Of a stretch of DNA of 64,000 nt, positions 8,149-15,659 are shown one piece after another. A program made the translations under genes and the position numbers. Under the pieces are notes generated by a model, which worked only from the letters and a program-made list of their open reading frames with translations, was not told the origin of the DNA and made no database searches. Origin of the DNA: an uncultured Eubacteriales bacterium (GTDB lineage Bacteria > Bacillota > Clostridia > Christensenellales > Borkfalkiaceae); assembly GCA_900543915.1 (NCBI GenBank), contig UQTB01000001.1:70392-134391 (forward strand), given 5' to 3'. Each line of letters begins with the position of its first letter. Within the stretch, counting starts at the first letter, position 1.

Positions 8149-8675
8149 TTTTACTGATTTTTCCCTTATTCTGTACGATGACGGGATATTACGATCGATG
8201 CTGCAAAAAAATTTTTTTATCCGTCTATCTCTTTTGGAGCTTTCGGATTTGGAGCGGTTATCTCTCGCTGGAAAAGGGGAAAGCCGTGTTTCACTATTCG
8301 GATAAAAAGGCGAAAATACTGCGGTTTCAATCTCCCGAAGCGATCAGAAAACAGTTCGACACCACAAAGGGAATCGAATTGTACGGAATCGAGCTCTATA
8401 CGGAATACGGCAGTGAAAATCATCTTGCCGTGCCGTTCGCTGCGGGGATGATCCAAAAAATTATTCTCGATATCGTCTTTTCCGTGATGAAAGCGAAACG
8501 GGATTTCATGGCTTTAAAGAGCAATACGCTGTTGGTTGAAGACGATACCCGATTAAAAGTCGCCGTAAAAATGACGCTTTTATTAAATCTGCTCACGATA
8601 GTGATGATATTGATAAAAAAGGGAATGGAGAAATTGATTTATGCAGGAAAAGGAATACAGAGAAAACAAAATTAA
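8115..8675 (+). CDS. DUF2953-like membrane protein next to ytfJ (YtfI-like)
   Basis: A 186-residue protein with an N-terminal membrane segment (SIYLISAVYFLLIFPLF), then the SVYLFWSFRIWSGYLSLEKG region typical of DUF2953 proteins, and a C-terminal hydrophobic stretch (VKMTLLLNLLTIVMILI). In Bacillus, ytfI (DUF2953) stands directly upstream of ytfJ as here, and this position supports the assignment more than the sequence does. The start is uncertain: GTG at 8115 has no Shine-Dalgarno and lies in the loop of the upstream terminator hairpin; ATG at 8178 is an alternative but would remove the first membrane segment. It overlaps ytfJ by 35 nt. Function unknown, presumably sporulation-linked. Confidence 0.65.
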   Translation: MFSIYLISAVYFLLIFPLFCTMTGYYDRCCKKIFLSVYLFWSFRIWSGYLSLEKGKAVFHYSDKKAKILRFQSPEAIRKQFDTTKGIELYGIELYTEYGSENHLAVPFAAGMIQKIILDIVFSVMKAKRDFMALKSNTLLVEDDTRLKVAVKMTLLLNLLTIVMILIKKGMEKLIYAGKGIQRKQN

Positions 8676-9021
8676 CCGCGTGATCGACACGGCAATGAAA
8701 AATTTAAGCACTTTGGTGGATGTCAATACCGTCATCGGCAAGCCCATGAAGACAGAAGACGGGAGCCTGATTATTCCCGTCTCCAAAGTTACGTTGGGAT
8801 TTATGACGGGAGGCGGAGAATACGGAGAGGTCAAGGTCATGAAAAAGGACCGGGCAATTCCGTTTGCCGGAGGCAGCGGAGCGATCGTTTCGATGAAACC
8901 GACCGGCTTTTTAGTCAACGACGGGAAAGGTTACCGCGTAATCGCTGCGGCAAACGAGCCGTATGAAAAAATCCTGGATGTAGCAAGCGATTTGCTGGCT
9001 TCCGCACAGCAAGGAGACTAA
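8641..9021 (+). CDS. ytfJ: GerW family sporulation protein YtfJ
   Basis: A 126-residue protein of the GerW/YtfJ family. Diagnostic parts are LSTLVDVNTVIGKPMKTEDG, VIPVSKVTLGFMTGGGEYG, a Gly-rich PFAGGSGAI and KPTGFLVNDGKGYRVI. In Bacillus the forespore-made YtfJ is needed for normal spore germination with some nutrients. It overlaps the DUF2953-like gene by 35 nt in another frame and is followed after 4 nt by a D,D-carboxypeptidase gene, so the three genes are probably cotranscribed. Confidence 0.92.
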   Translation: MQEKEYRENKINRVIDTAMKNLSTLVDVNTVIGKPMKTEDGSLIIPVSKVTLGFMTGGGEYGEVKVMKKDRAIPFAGGSGAIVSMKPTGFLVNDGKGYRVIAAANEPYEKILDVASDLLASAQQGD

Positions 9022-9025
9022 ATTT

Positions 9026-10087
9026 ATGAAAAAATTGCTCTCACTTATTTTGTGCTGTCTGATCCTGATCCCGATCGTTCATATCCGCTCCGGGGCCGTA
9101 TATGCGGCGGCAACGACGTCCGAAATTCTCATGGAAACATCCAGCGGCCGCGTCTTATACGAAAATAACGCGGATGAAGCGCGCCCGATGGCGAGTACGA
9201 CAAAAATTCTCACGGCGCTGATCGCGGCGGAGTGCTGCAATCCGGACGACGTCGTAACCATACCGAAGAGCTGCGTCGGTGTGGAAGGCTCCAGCGTATA
9301 TCTCGAAGAAGGCGAAAAACTGACCGTAAAAGAGCTTTTATACGGTTTGATGCTGCGTTCCGGAAACGACTGCGCCGAGGCTTTGGCGTGCCATATTTCG
9401 GGTTCTGTCGCTCAATTTGCCGAACGGATGAATCAGAGAGCCGTCGAATTGGGCGCTGAGCACAGCCATTTCACCAATCCGCACGGGCTGCCGGATGATG
9501 ACCATTACACGACCGCCAGGGATTTGGCTAAAATTGCGGCCTTTGCACTCGGAAATCCGCTGTTTAAAGAAGTAGTTTCCACGCGGCGCGCAGAAATTTC
9601 CTGGGCGTCACATGAATATAACCGCGTTCTCATCAACAAAAACAAGATGCTGAGCGAGCTGGAAGGCGCTACGGGAATTAAAACCGGATATACGAAAAAG
9701 GCCGGCAGATGCCTGGTCACCAGCTGTGAGAGAAACGCAATGGAGCTGGTTTGCGTGGTGTTGAATTGCGGACCGATGTTCGAACGTTCAAAAGAACTGC
9801 TGAACGGCGCGTTTTCCGATTATCAATTGACGACGGTTTACCGCAGCAGCGACGTCATCGACTTCATTCCCGTGGAGGGAGACGACGAACCGTGCGGCAT
9901 TTATATCAAAAACGATATCCGCCTGCCTTTAACGACGGAAGAACGGAAAACGCTGAAAATCGTATACGACTATCCCGATCAATTGGTGCCGCCGTTTAAA
10001 AAAGACCATCAAATCGGCGAAATGAAAATATATGCCTCAAATAAGTTGATTTTTTCCGAAAAAATCTATACTATTATAGGGAAGTAA
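9026..10087 (+). CDS. D-alanyl-D-alanine carboxypeptidase (peptidase S11, DacF/PBP5-like)
   Basis: A 353-residue low-molecular-weight penicillin-binding protein. A signal peptide (MKKLLSLILCCLILIPIVHI) is followed by the three S11 motifs: Ser57-Thr-Thr-Lys60 (nucleophile and base), Ser112-Gly-Asn and Lys219-Thr-Gly. It trims the terminal D-Ala from peptidoglycan stem peptides outside the membrane. A C-terminal beta-rich domain follows, as in PBP5. Its place behind ytfJ suggests use in spore cortex or vegetative wall modification, as for Bacillus DacF or DacB; which of these it corresponds to cannot be told. AAGGAG ribosome site, ATG at 9026. Confidence 0.93.
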   Translation: MKKLLSLILCCLILIPIVHIRSGAVYAAATTSEILMETSSGRVLYENNADEARPMASTTKILTALIAAECCNPDDVVTIPKSCVGVEGSSVYLEEGEKLTVKELLYGLMLRSGNDCAEALACHISGSVAQFAERMNQRAVELGAEHSHFTNPHGLPDDDHYTTARDLAKIAAFALGNPLFKEVVSTRRAEISWASHEYNRVLINKNKMLSELEGATGIKTGYTKKAGRCLVTSCERNAMELVCVVLNCGPMFERSKELLNGAFSDYQLTTVYRSSDVIDFIPVEGDDEPCGIYIKNDIRLPLTTEERKTLKIVYDYPDQLVPPFKKDHQIGEMKIYASNKLIFSEKIYTIIGK

Positions 10088-10108
10088 ATTTGAAGAAGGT
10101 ATGGTTTT

Positions 10109-10813
10109 TTGCGCATCAACAAATATCTCGCGGAATGCGGCGTCGCATCCCGCAGAGCCAGCGATAAGCTGATCGAGGAAGGCAAGGTAAAGGTAAACGG
10201 GCGTATTTGTACTTTGGGAGACGAAATTACGCCGGGCAAAGATTCGGTAACGGTTGCAGGTCAGAGCGTGCTGCCCGTTGCAAAATATGATTATTACATG
10301 ATGAACAAACCGAAAGGCTACGTCTGTACGGTGAAAGACGATAAGGACAGGAAAACCGTCATGAGTCTTCTGCCTAACAATAATAAGCGGATTTTTCCCG
10401 TCGGAAGGCTGGATTATGACAGCGAGGGGCTGTTGATTCTGACGAATGACGGGGATCTGACGTTCCGGCTGACGCATCCCAGAAATGAGATTCCGAAGAC
10501 TTATTTGGTAAAAATCGAAGGCGTGGTTACGGATGAACAGCTTTCGCATTTGCGCGCCGGGGTAGTCATAGAGGGCGTACGGACCAAAAAATGCAACATT
10601 AAAATTGTGGAGCGCCTGAAACAGGAAACGAAACTGCACGTCACCATTTCCGAAGGGAAAAACCGTCAGATCAGGAAAATGTTTGAAAGCATCGGAAAGG
10701 AAGTCATTTTTCTGAAGCGGATCAAAATCGGCGAACTGACGCTGAGCGGGCTGAATCGGGGAGAGGTTCGGTCGCTCTCGCAAAGAGAGATCGATTATCT
10801 GAAAAATCTTTAA
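10109..10813 (+). CDS. rluB: rRNA pseudouridine synthase (RluB/RsuA family), TTG start
   Basis: A 234-residue enzyme. The N-terminal S4 RNA-binding domain (INKYLAECGVASRRASDKLI) is followed by the RsuA/RluB/E/F catalytic domain with the nucleophilic Asp in GRLDYDSEGLLILTNDGDL and the NRQIRKM segment. It converts a uridine in rRNA (23S for RluB, 16S for RsuA) to pseudouridine. The start is TTG at 10109: the S4 domain begins right there, an AAGG sits ~8 nt upstream, and the ATG at 10101 is in another frame. The gene is in line with the carboxypeptidase gene 21 nt upstream and ends at a strong terminator. Confidence 0.9.
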   Translation: MRINKYLAECGVASRRASDKLIEEGKVKVNGRICTLGDEITPGKDSVTVAGQSVLPVAKYDYYMMNKPKGYVCTVKDDKDRKTVMSLLPNNNKRIFPVGRLDYDSEGLLILTNDGDLTFRLTHPRNEIPKTYLVKIEGVVTDEQLSHLRAGVVIEGVRTKKCNIKIVERLKQETKLHVTISEGKNRQIRKMFESIGKEVIFLKRIKIGELTLSGLNRGEVRSLSQREIDYLKNL

Positions 10814-10835
10814 AATAATAAAAGAAGAATAATAA

Positions 10836-10864
10836 AAAAGGATCGATTCCGATCCTTTTATTTT
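10836..10864. terminator. Bidirectional terminator between rluB and the PadR-type gene
   Basis: AAAAGGATCG (10836-10845) and CGATCCTTTT (10850-10859) form a 10-bp stem with a 4-nt loop. T-rich sequence follows on the + strand and the A-rich left flank gives a U-tract on the - strand, so both convergent genes can end here. Confidence 0.85.
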
Positions 10865-12248
10865 ATTTCGTTTCAAATTTTCCGGATTTAATCAATAAAT
10901 ACTGGAGCCCGAAAAACGCCAATACGTCGAGAGCCAAAAGACACGGCGTAATGAAGCGCGGAATCAGCTGCCCCATATCGGAAAAGTCTGTATTCATCAG
11001 TAAAACTATAGCTAAAACAACTAAAATTATGTTAAATATAATTATCCCTGCAGTGAGAAAAGTATTTCTCATATTGGTTGGGATCTCGATTGTTTTAGCC
11101 GGCGCCATAAAATACAGCGCGACCATCACGGCAGGAAAAATCAACGTGACCAGCATCAAAACCACATACGGAGTCGTATCGATCTGAAGTTGCTTGGCGG
11201 AAAGTGAAAGAACCAAAAGTTCCAATAATACCAACAGATATACGCCCAATGAAGCCGCCATATTCAGTTTGTTGAAAAACAGCAAGCCCTGCGGCTTTTT
11301 CTTTTTCTGCGGCGTAGAAATACGAATTTTAATGCCGTCTTTTTCCGCCTTTTCAAAGAGATCTGAAAAATCCAGCTTTCTGGAAGCATGTTTCGGAATC
11401 AAATATTCATCGTATGTCGGCTCGTCGGAAAGCGACGCTTCTTTTTCTTCCTGATTCGCAAACAAAACGTCTTGAACTGCCGGTTCCTGTTCGGTAAATG
11501 CGTCGGGAACCTCATCGGGTTCTGATTTTACGTCGCGTGTCTCCGGGCGGATCAGGCGGCTTAAAGCGCTTTTATAGCCCTCAGCCGCTTCGGTTTCCTC
11601 GTCGGAAACCACAGTGCTTTCCCGCGTCGCCTCGGGGTGTATCAGGCGATTTAACGCGTCTTTATAATTGTAATTCTGATTCGGCTCAAACGAAAATGCA
11701 CTGGCAGATTCCGGTTTAAAAATCGGTTCGGGCTCTTTATTCTGCGCCGAGGGAAAAACAATGACTTTTTCGTTCTCCGCAGGGGGCTCAGCAAACGCGG
11801 ATTCTGTCTCAGACTGCGTAGCGGGGGAAAATTCCGCTTCCTGTGCAATTTCCGGCTGGGGCTCTTCCAAATGCTCCCGATATGTTTTTTTCGGCGAAAC
11901 TTCGCCCGTTACGAGTAAGTCGATTACATCACGGGAAAATTCCCAATTTTGTTGGTTTTTTTCTACAAATTCCTTTCCGGATTCTGTCAGATGAAAATAC
12001 CGCCGTCTTCCGCCGTTTTTATCAGTGTCGTCCGATTCGCCCCAATACGCTTTCAAATGCTTTGAATTTTCCAGCCGTTTCAGCGCGCTGTACAGGGTTG
12101 CCTGACGGATTTCATATTTACCTTCGGTGCGATCTTCGACTTCACGGCAGATTTCCAGTCCGTTTTTATCTCCGTCCAAAAGGGTTTTCAATATAATTGT
12201 ATCAATATGACCGCGTATTAAATCGCTGCTGATCGAATTATTTTCCAT
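10863..12248 (-). CDS. PadR-family regulator fused to a C-terminal membrane domain
   Basis: A 461-residue protein. Residues ~1-115 form a PadR winged helix (IRGHIDTIILKTLLDGDKNG, then RQATLYSALKRLENSKHLKAYWG and RRRYFHLTESG). Residues ~120-330 are acidic, Pro/Glu-rich and probably disordered, with two copies of a YK-x-AL-x-RLI-x-PE-x-R motif. Residues ~330-461 hold about four hydrophobic helices (LGVYLLVLLELLVLSL, VLMLVTLIFPAVMVALYF, TAGIIIFNIILVVLAIVLLM and LLALDVLAFFGLQYLLI). PadR proteins normally are soluble repressors of ~110-190 residues; a membrane-tethered form is unusual. It has its own promoter, divergent from the recombinase gene. Ligand and targets unknown. Confidence 0.85.
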   Translation of the reverse strand: MENNSISSDLIRGHIDTIILKTLLDGDKNGLEICREVEDRTEGKYEIRQATLYSALKRLENSKHLKAYWGESDDTDKNGGRRRYFHLTESGKEFVEKNQQNWEFSRDVIDLLVTGEVSPKKTYREHLEEPQPEIAQEAEFSPATQSETESAFAEPPAENEKVIVFPSAQNKEPEPIFKPESASAFSFEPNQNYNYKDALNRLIHPEATRESTVVSDEETEAAEGYKSALSRLIRPETRDVKSEPDEVPDAFTEQEPAVQDVLFANQEEKEASLSDEPTYDEYLIPKHASRKLDFSDLFEKAEKDGIKIRISTPQKKKKPQGLLFFNKLNMAASLGVYLLVLLELLVLSLSAKQLQIDTTPYVVLMLVTLIFPAVMVALYFMAPAKTIEIPTNMRNTFLTAGIIIFNIILVVLAIVLLMNTDFSDMGQLIPRFITPCLLALDVLAFFGLQYLLIKSGKFETK

Positions 12249-12281
12249 CTGTGATTATAAATTCCTTTCGGGCTTTTTTCC

Positions 12282-12310
12282 ATTATACAACGAAATCGGA
12301 TTTAAGTCAA
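12282..12310 (-). promoter_or_regulatory. Sigma-A promoter for the PadR-type gene
   Basis: On the - strand TTGACT (12310-12305) and TATAAT (12287-12282) are 17 bp apart, about 35 nt upstream of the start codon. Confidence 0.7.
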
Positions 12311-12388
12311 TGTTGTCAAACATAATTTTGCTGAAAAAACGCGATAAACGCGAAAAAAATTTAATTTTTTCTTTCTGCGGATAAAAAC

Positions 12389-12417
12389 TTGACAAATTCT
12401 TCGCAATTTGATATAAT
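12389..12417 (+). promoter_or_regulatory. Sigma-A promoter for the recombinase-hflX genes
   Basis: TTGACA at 12389-12394 and TATAAT at 12412-12417 are separated by 17 bp. A leader of about 150 nt lies between it and the TTG start at 12573. With the divergent PadR promoter this accounts for the 324-bp gap; nothing else was recognised there. Confidence 0.8.
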
Positions 12418-12572
12418 TTATTCGTAAAAGCTGTGTTTTGCGCATAGTTTTATATATCCCCTGTTTTTGCAAATCGTAAAAAAATCAGGAAAATTATGAC
12501 GAATTTCCCTCTGTAAAATTGTGGAATTCATGTATGCGTCAGCTGTGAAAATCCTTCCCGGAGGTATTTATA

Positions 12573-13616
12573 TTGGATAACTATTTTAAAAACCGTGATT
12601 TTGCTAACCTTGAACGCATCAATCGCATCAAAACGGAGTTGCCTTATTTTTGCGAAGAATTCTTTATCGGAATCGAGAATCGCACGACGACGCTCACCCG
12701 TTTAAATTATGCCTACGATCTGCGGGTGTTCTTTCAGTTTTTGTCGAAAAAAAAATGGAATAAAGATGTTTTGTCGATCACGCTCGACGACATGAATTCG
12801 CTTGACGCAAGCGACATCGAAATATTTGTGAGTTCCCTGAGTCTTTATGAAATCAACGGAAAGCGCGAACATTGCTCTGAACGCGGCAAAGCGAGAAAAT
12901 TAGCTACCGTCCGTTCCTTTTTTAAATATTTTTTCAATAAAGGGAAGCTGGAATCCAACGTCGCGGCAAAAGTCGCCATGCCGAAATTGCACGATAAAGA
13001 GATCATCCGCCTGGAAAGCGAAGGAAAAATCAACGAAGTTGCGGCGATTTTGAATACGACGGAGACGGGAAGCGGACTCACCCCCCGCCAGCAGGCTTAC
13101 CATACCCGCACGAAATCGCGGGATGTGGCGATTTTAACCTTATTTTTGGGGACGGGGATTCGTATCAGCGAATTGGTCGGACTGAACGTCGGCGACATTG
13201 ATTTTGCTACAAACAGCTTCGTTGTGACGAGAAAAGGCGGCAACCGTACGATTTTGTATTTCAGCGATGAAGTAAGATATCCTTTAATGGCCTATCAGGA
13301 GGAGAAAACAAAGAAGAATCAGGAGAAGGACGCTCCCTTCTTTTTATCTCTGCAAGATAAGCGAATCAGCGTGCGCAGCGTGGAAAATCTAGTGAAAAAA
13401 TACGCGCAGATCGTTTCTCCGCTGAAGAAAATCACGCCGCATAAACTGCGCAGTACGTTCGGCACCAATCTTTATCGCTCCACCGGCGATATCTACATCG
13501 TAGCGGATTGCCTCGGGCATAAAGACGTCAATACGACTAAAAAACACTATGCGGCAATTTCAGATGACATCAGAAAAAAGGCGGCGCGGTCCGTGGTATT
13601 GAGAGATGAAAAATAA
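12573..13616 (+). CDS. Tyrosine recombinase, XerC/XerD-like
   Basis: A 347-residue tyrosine recombinase. The N-terminal SAM-like core-binding domain (ENRTTTLTRLNYAYDLRVFF) is followed by the catalytic domain with all key residues: Arg197 (GTGIRISELVGL), Lys221, His290-x-x-Arg293 (PHKLRSTFG), His316 (LGHKDVNTT) and nucleophile Tyr326. Such enzymes resolve chromosome dimers or act as element integrases. No element boundaries are seen and the gene overlaps hflX by 11 nt, so it is more likely a resident Xer-type enzyme. The start is TTG at 12573 with GGAGG at 12560-12564. XerC versus XerD cannot be decided. Confidence 0.88.
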   Translation: MDNYFKNRDFANLERINRIKTELPYFCEEFFIGIENRTTTLTRLNYAYDLRVFFQFLSKKKWNKDVLSITLDDMNSLDASDIEIFVSSLSLYEINGKREHCSERGKARKLATVRSFFKYFFNKGKLESNVAAKVAMPKLHDKEIIRLESEGKINEVAAILNTTETGSGLTPRQQAYHTRTKSRDVAILTLFLGTGIRISELVGLNVGDIDFATNSFVVTRKGGNRTILYFSDEVRYPLMAYQEEKTKKNQEKDAPFFLSLQDKRISVRSVENLVKKYAQIVSPLKKITPHKLRSTFGTNLYRSTGDIYIVADCLGHKDVNTTKKHYAAISDDIRKKAARSVVLRDEK

Positions 13617-14829
13617 AGAAGAAATCGCATATATTATCAAACCGTTGTTTGCGCCTTTGAAGGAATCGGAACTGGAAGAGATTATCGCACTCGCGCAATC
13701 CGCCGGAGCAAACGTATACGGCTATAAAACGCAGCTGGTCAAACAGATTGCGCCGGCAACGTTGATCGGAAGCGGCAAACTCGAAGAGATCCGATTTGAA
13801 TTAGAGGATTCCCCCGTCAACCTGATTATTTTTGACGGCGACCTGACCTCGTCGCAGGCGATGAATATCAGCGAAATTTTGGGCGGCAGAAAAGTTATCG
13901 ACCGCACCGCCCTGATACTGGATATCTTTGCTTTAAACGCGAAGAGTACAGAGGGAAAACTGCAGGTGGAGCTCGCCCAGCTGAATTATCTGTATCCGCG
14001 CCTGAAGGGAAAGGGTTCTGCTCTATCCCAGCAGGGCGCGGGCATCGGCACGCGGGGACCGGGAGAAACGGCGCTGGAGACCAACCGCCGCTATCTTCGC
14101 GGGCGGATTCACTTTTTGAAAGAGCGGCTGAAAGAAATTGAAGCGAGAAGAAAACTGCAATCTGATCGCAGAAAGAAAAACGAAGTCCGAACGGTCGCCC
14201 TGGTCGGATATACCAATACGGGAAAAAGCACGCTGCTGAATGCCTTGACCGACGCCGGCGTAGAGACGAAGAATCAACTCTTCGCCACGCTCGATCCGAC
14301 GCTCAGAAAGACGGAAATCGAACAATTTCCCGTGGTATTTGCAGATACGGTCGGATTTATCAGAAATATTCCGCACGATCTCGTCGAGGCATTCCGTTCC
14401 ACCCTGGAAAGCGCCGTCAACGCAGATCTGATTTTGATCGTGTGCGACGCGAAAGCCGATTGGGAGATGCAGCTTAAGACGACGCAGGATACGCTTCGTT
14501 CTCTGAACTGCGATGCTTCTATGCTGATAGTTTTCAATAAGTGCGACGGAATCGAAGACTTTTCCGTATTTCCGAAAGACGCGATCTTTATTTCCGCACT
14601 GATAGGAGCAGGTCTGAACGAATTAAAAGAAAAAGTCATCCGTTATTTTCAAGAACGTTTTATTACGGCAACATTGTCAATCCCCTATGCCGAATTCAAG
14701 ATCGTGCAATCCATACGGGAAAGCGCGACTGTTCTCAGGGAACGATATGTTGACAGCGGAATAGAATTGGAGGTTTCGGCAGAGAAAAAATATTGGGAGA
14801 AGATAAAACCGTTTGTCATTGAAAAATAA
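13606..14829 (+). CDS. hflX: Ribosome-associated GTPase HflX
   Basis: A 407-residue GTPase. The N-terminal HflX domain (LIGSGKLEEIRFELE, then QGAGIGTRGPGETALETNRR) and a coiled linker lead into the G domain, with a P-loop from residue 201 (GYTNTGKST), DTVGFIRNIPHDLVEAFRSTLE as switch region, and NKCD for guanine specificity. HflX splits stalled 70S ribosomes under stress. The start overlaps the recombinase gene by 11 nt, so translation is likely coupled. In many Firmicutes hflX neighbours ynbB and lexA; here ynbB is nearby on the opposite strand. Confidence 0.95.
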   Translation: MKNKEEIAYIIKPLFAPLKESELEEIIALAQSAGANVYGYKTQLVKQIAPATLIGSGKLEEIRFELEDSPVNLIIFDGDLTSSQAMNISEILGGRKVIDRTALILDIFALNAKSTEGKLQVELAQLNYLYPRLKGKGSALSQQGAGIGTRGPGETALETNRRYLRGRIHFLKERLKEIEARRKLQSDRRKKNEVRTVALVGYTNTGKSTLLNALTDAGVETKNQLFATLDPTLRKTEIEQFPVVFADTVGFIRNIPHDLVEAFRSTLESAVNADLILIVCDAKADWEMQLKTTQDTLRSLNCDASMLIVFNKCDGIEDFSVFPKDAIFISALIGAGLNELKEKVIRYFQERFITATLSIPYAEFKIVQSIRESATVLRERYVDSGIELEVSAEKKYWEKIKPFVIEK

Positions 14830-14841
14830 ATCTGCAAAAAA

Positions 14842-14881
14842 CAAACAAATGTTTGACATTGTTTGATCGATCCGCTATAAT
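14842..14881 (+). promoter_or_regulatory. lexA promoter overlapped by a LexA box
   Basis: TTGACA (14853-14858), 17 bp, TATAAT (14876-14881). The palindrome CAAACAAATGTTTG (14842-14855) overlaps the -35 and resembles the Gram-positive SOS box (CGAAC-N4-GTTYG) with A for G in the second position of the left arm. Autorepression of lexA is inferred. Confidence 0.75.
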
Positions 14882-14898
14882 ATAATTGAGGTGGTTCA

Positions 14899-15492
14899 AT
14901 GAAAAATATGGAAGGAAAACTCGAGCGGGTATATCGGTTTGTAGAGCATTATATTGCGGAGAACGGCTTTCCTCCCTCCGTCAGGGAAATTTGCGAACAG
15001 ATCGGGATCAAATCAACCGCTACCGCTTATTCGTATCTGAACCGTCTGAAAGATATGGGGCGCATCGACAAGACGGATTCCAAGAAACGCGCATTATCTC
15101 TGACAGATAAGACCGCACTGAAACGGATTCCCCTGGTTGGCACCGTCACTGCGGGCACGCCGATTCTGGCAGTCGAAAATCTGGAAGGCTACTATCCCCT
15201 GCTGCCCGACTTTCCGGGCTCGGATGAGGATTATTTCATGTTGCGCGTATTCGGCGACAGCATGATCGAGGCGGGGATTTACGACGGCGACAAAATTATC
15301 GTTAAACGCCAAAATACGGCCGATAACGGCGAAATTGTGGTGGCCTTGATAGAAGACAGCGCTACGGTCAAGCGCTTTTTCAAGCGAGAGAATAAGATTA
15401 TTCTGCACCCTGAAAACAGCGCTCTGTCCGATATTATATTGAATGACGTCGTAATATTGGGAATCGTCGAAGGGTTGATCAGAAAATTTTAA
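14899..15492 (+). CDS. lexA: LexA repressor
   Basis: A 197-residue SOS repressor. The N-terminal winged helix (PPSVREICEQIGIKSTATAY) is followed by the S24 peptidase domain with cleavage site Ala85-Gly86 and the catalytic dyad Ser121 (FGDSMIEAGI) and Lys158 (ATVKRFF). RecA filaments on single-stranded DNA trigger self-cleavage and derepression of DNA repair genes. The start ATG at 14899 follows GAGGTGG; an in-frame ATG three codons on is less likely. Its promoter carries a matching operator. Confidence 0.95.
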   Translation: MKNMEGKLERVYRFVEHYIAENGFPPSVREICEQIGIKSTATAYSYLNRLKDMGRIDKTDSKKRALSLTDKTALKRIPLVGTVTAGTPILAVENLEGYYPLLPDFPGSDEDYFMLRVFGDSMIEAGIYDGDKIIVKRQNTADNGEIVVALIEDSATVKRFFKRENKIILHPENSALSDIILNDVVILGIVEGLIRKF

Positions 15493-15620
15493 ATTTGCGG
15501 ATTTTTAAGATCAAACTCTTTTTTCTCGCCCCTCTTAAAGCAGTTTTTTGCCAGACAAAGATCGGCGGTGCAACTGATCGTTCACACCCGCTGGTGTTAC
15601 AGGCCTGCTGACTATTTTAA

Positions 15621-15651
15621 AAGAGCGTCTTTCACAAAGAAAAACGCTCTT
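15621..15651. terminator. Hairpin between convergent lexA and ynbB
   Basis: AAGAGCGT (15621-15628) pairs with ACGCTCTT (15644-15651), with an inner CTTT/AAAG extension. T-tracts on either side are weak, so it is a probable rather than certain terminator. A second short hairpin (ACACC/GGTGT, 15584-15597) lies in the same gap. Confidence 0.5.
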
Positions 15652-15659
15652 GATGATTT

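Noticed and set aside
12573..13616. Integrase of a mobile element
   Set aside because: No flanking direct repeats, excisionase or cargo were seen, and the gene overlaps the housekeeping hflX gene.
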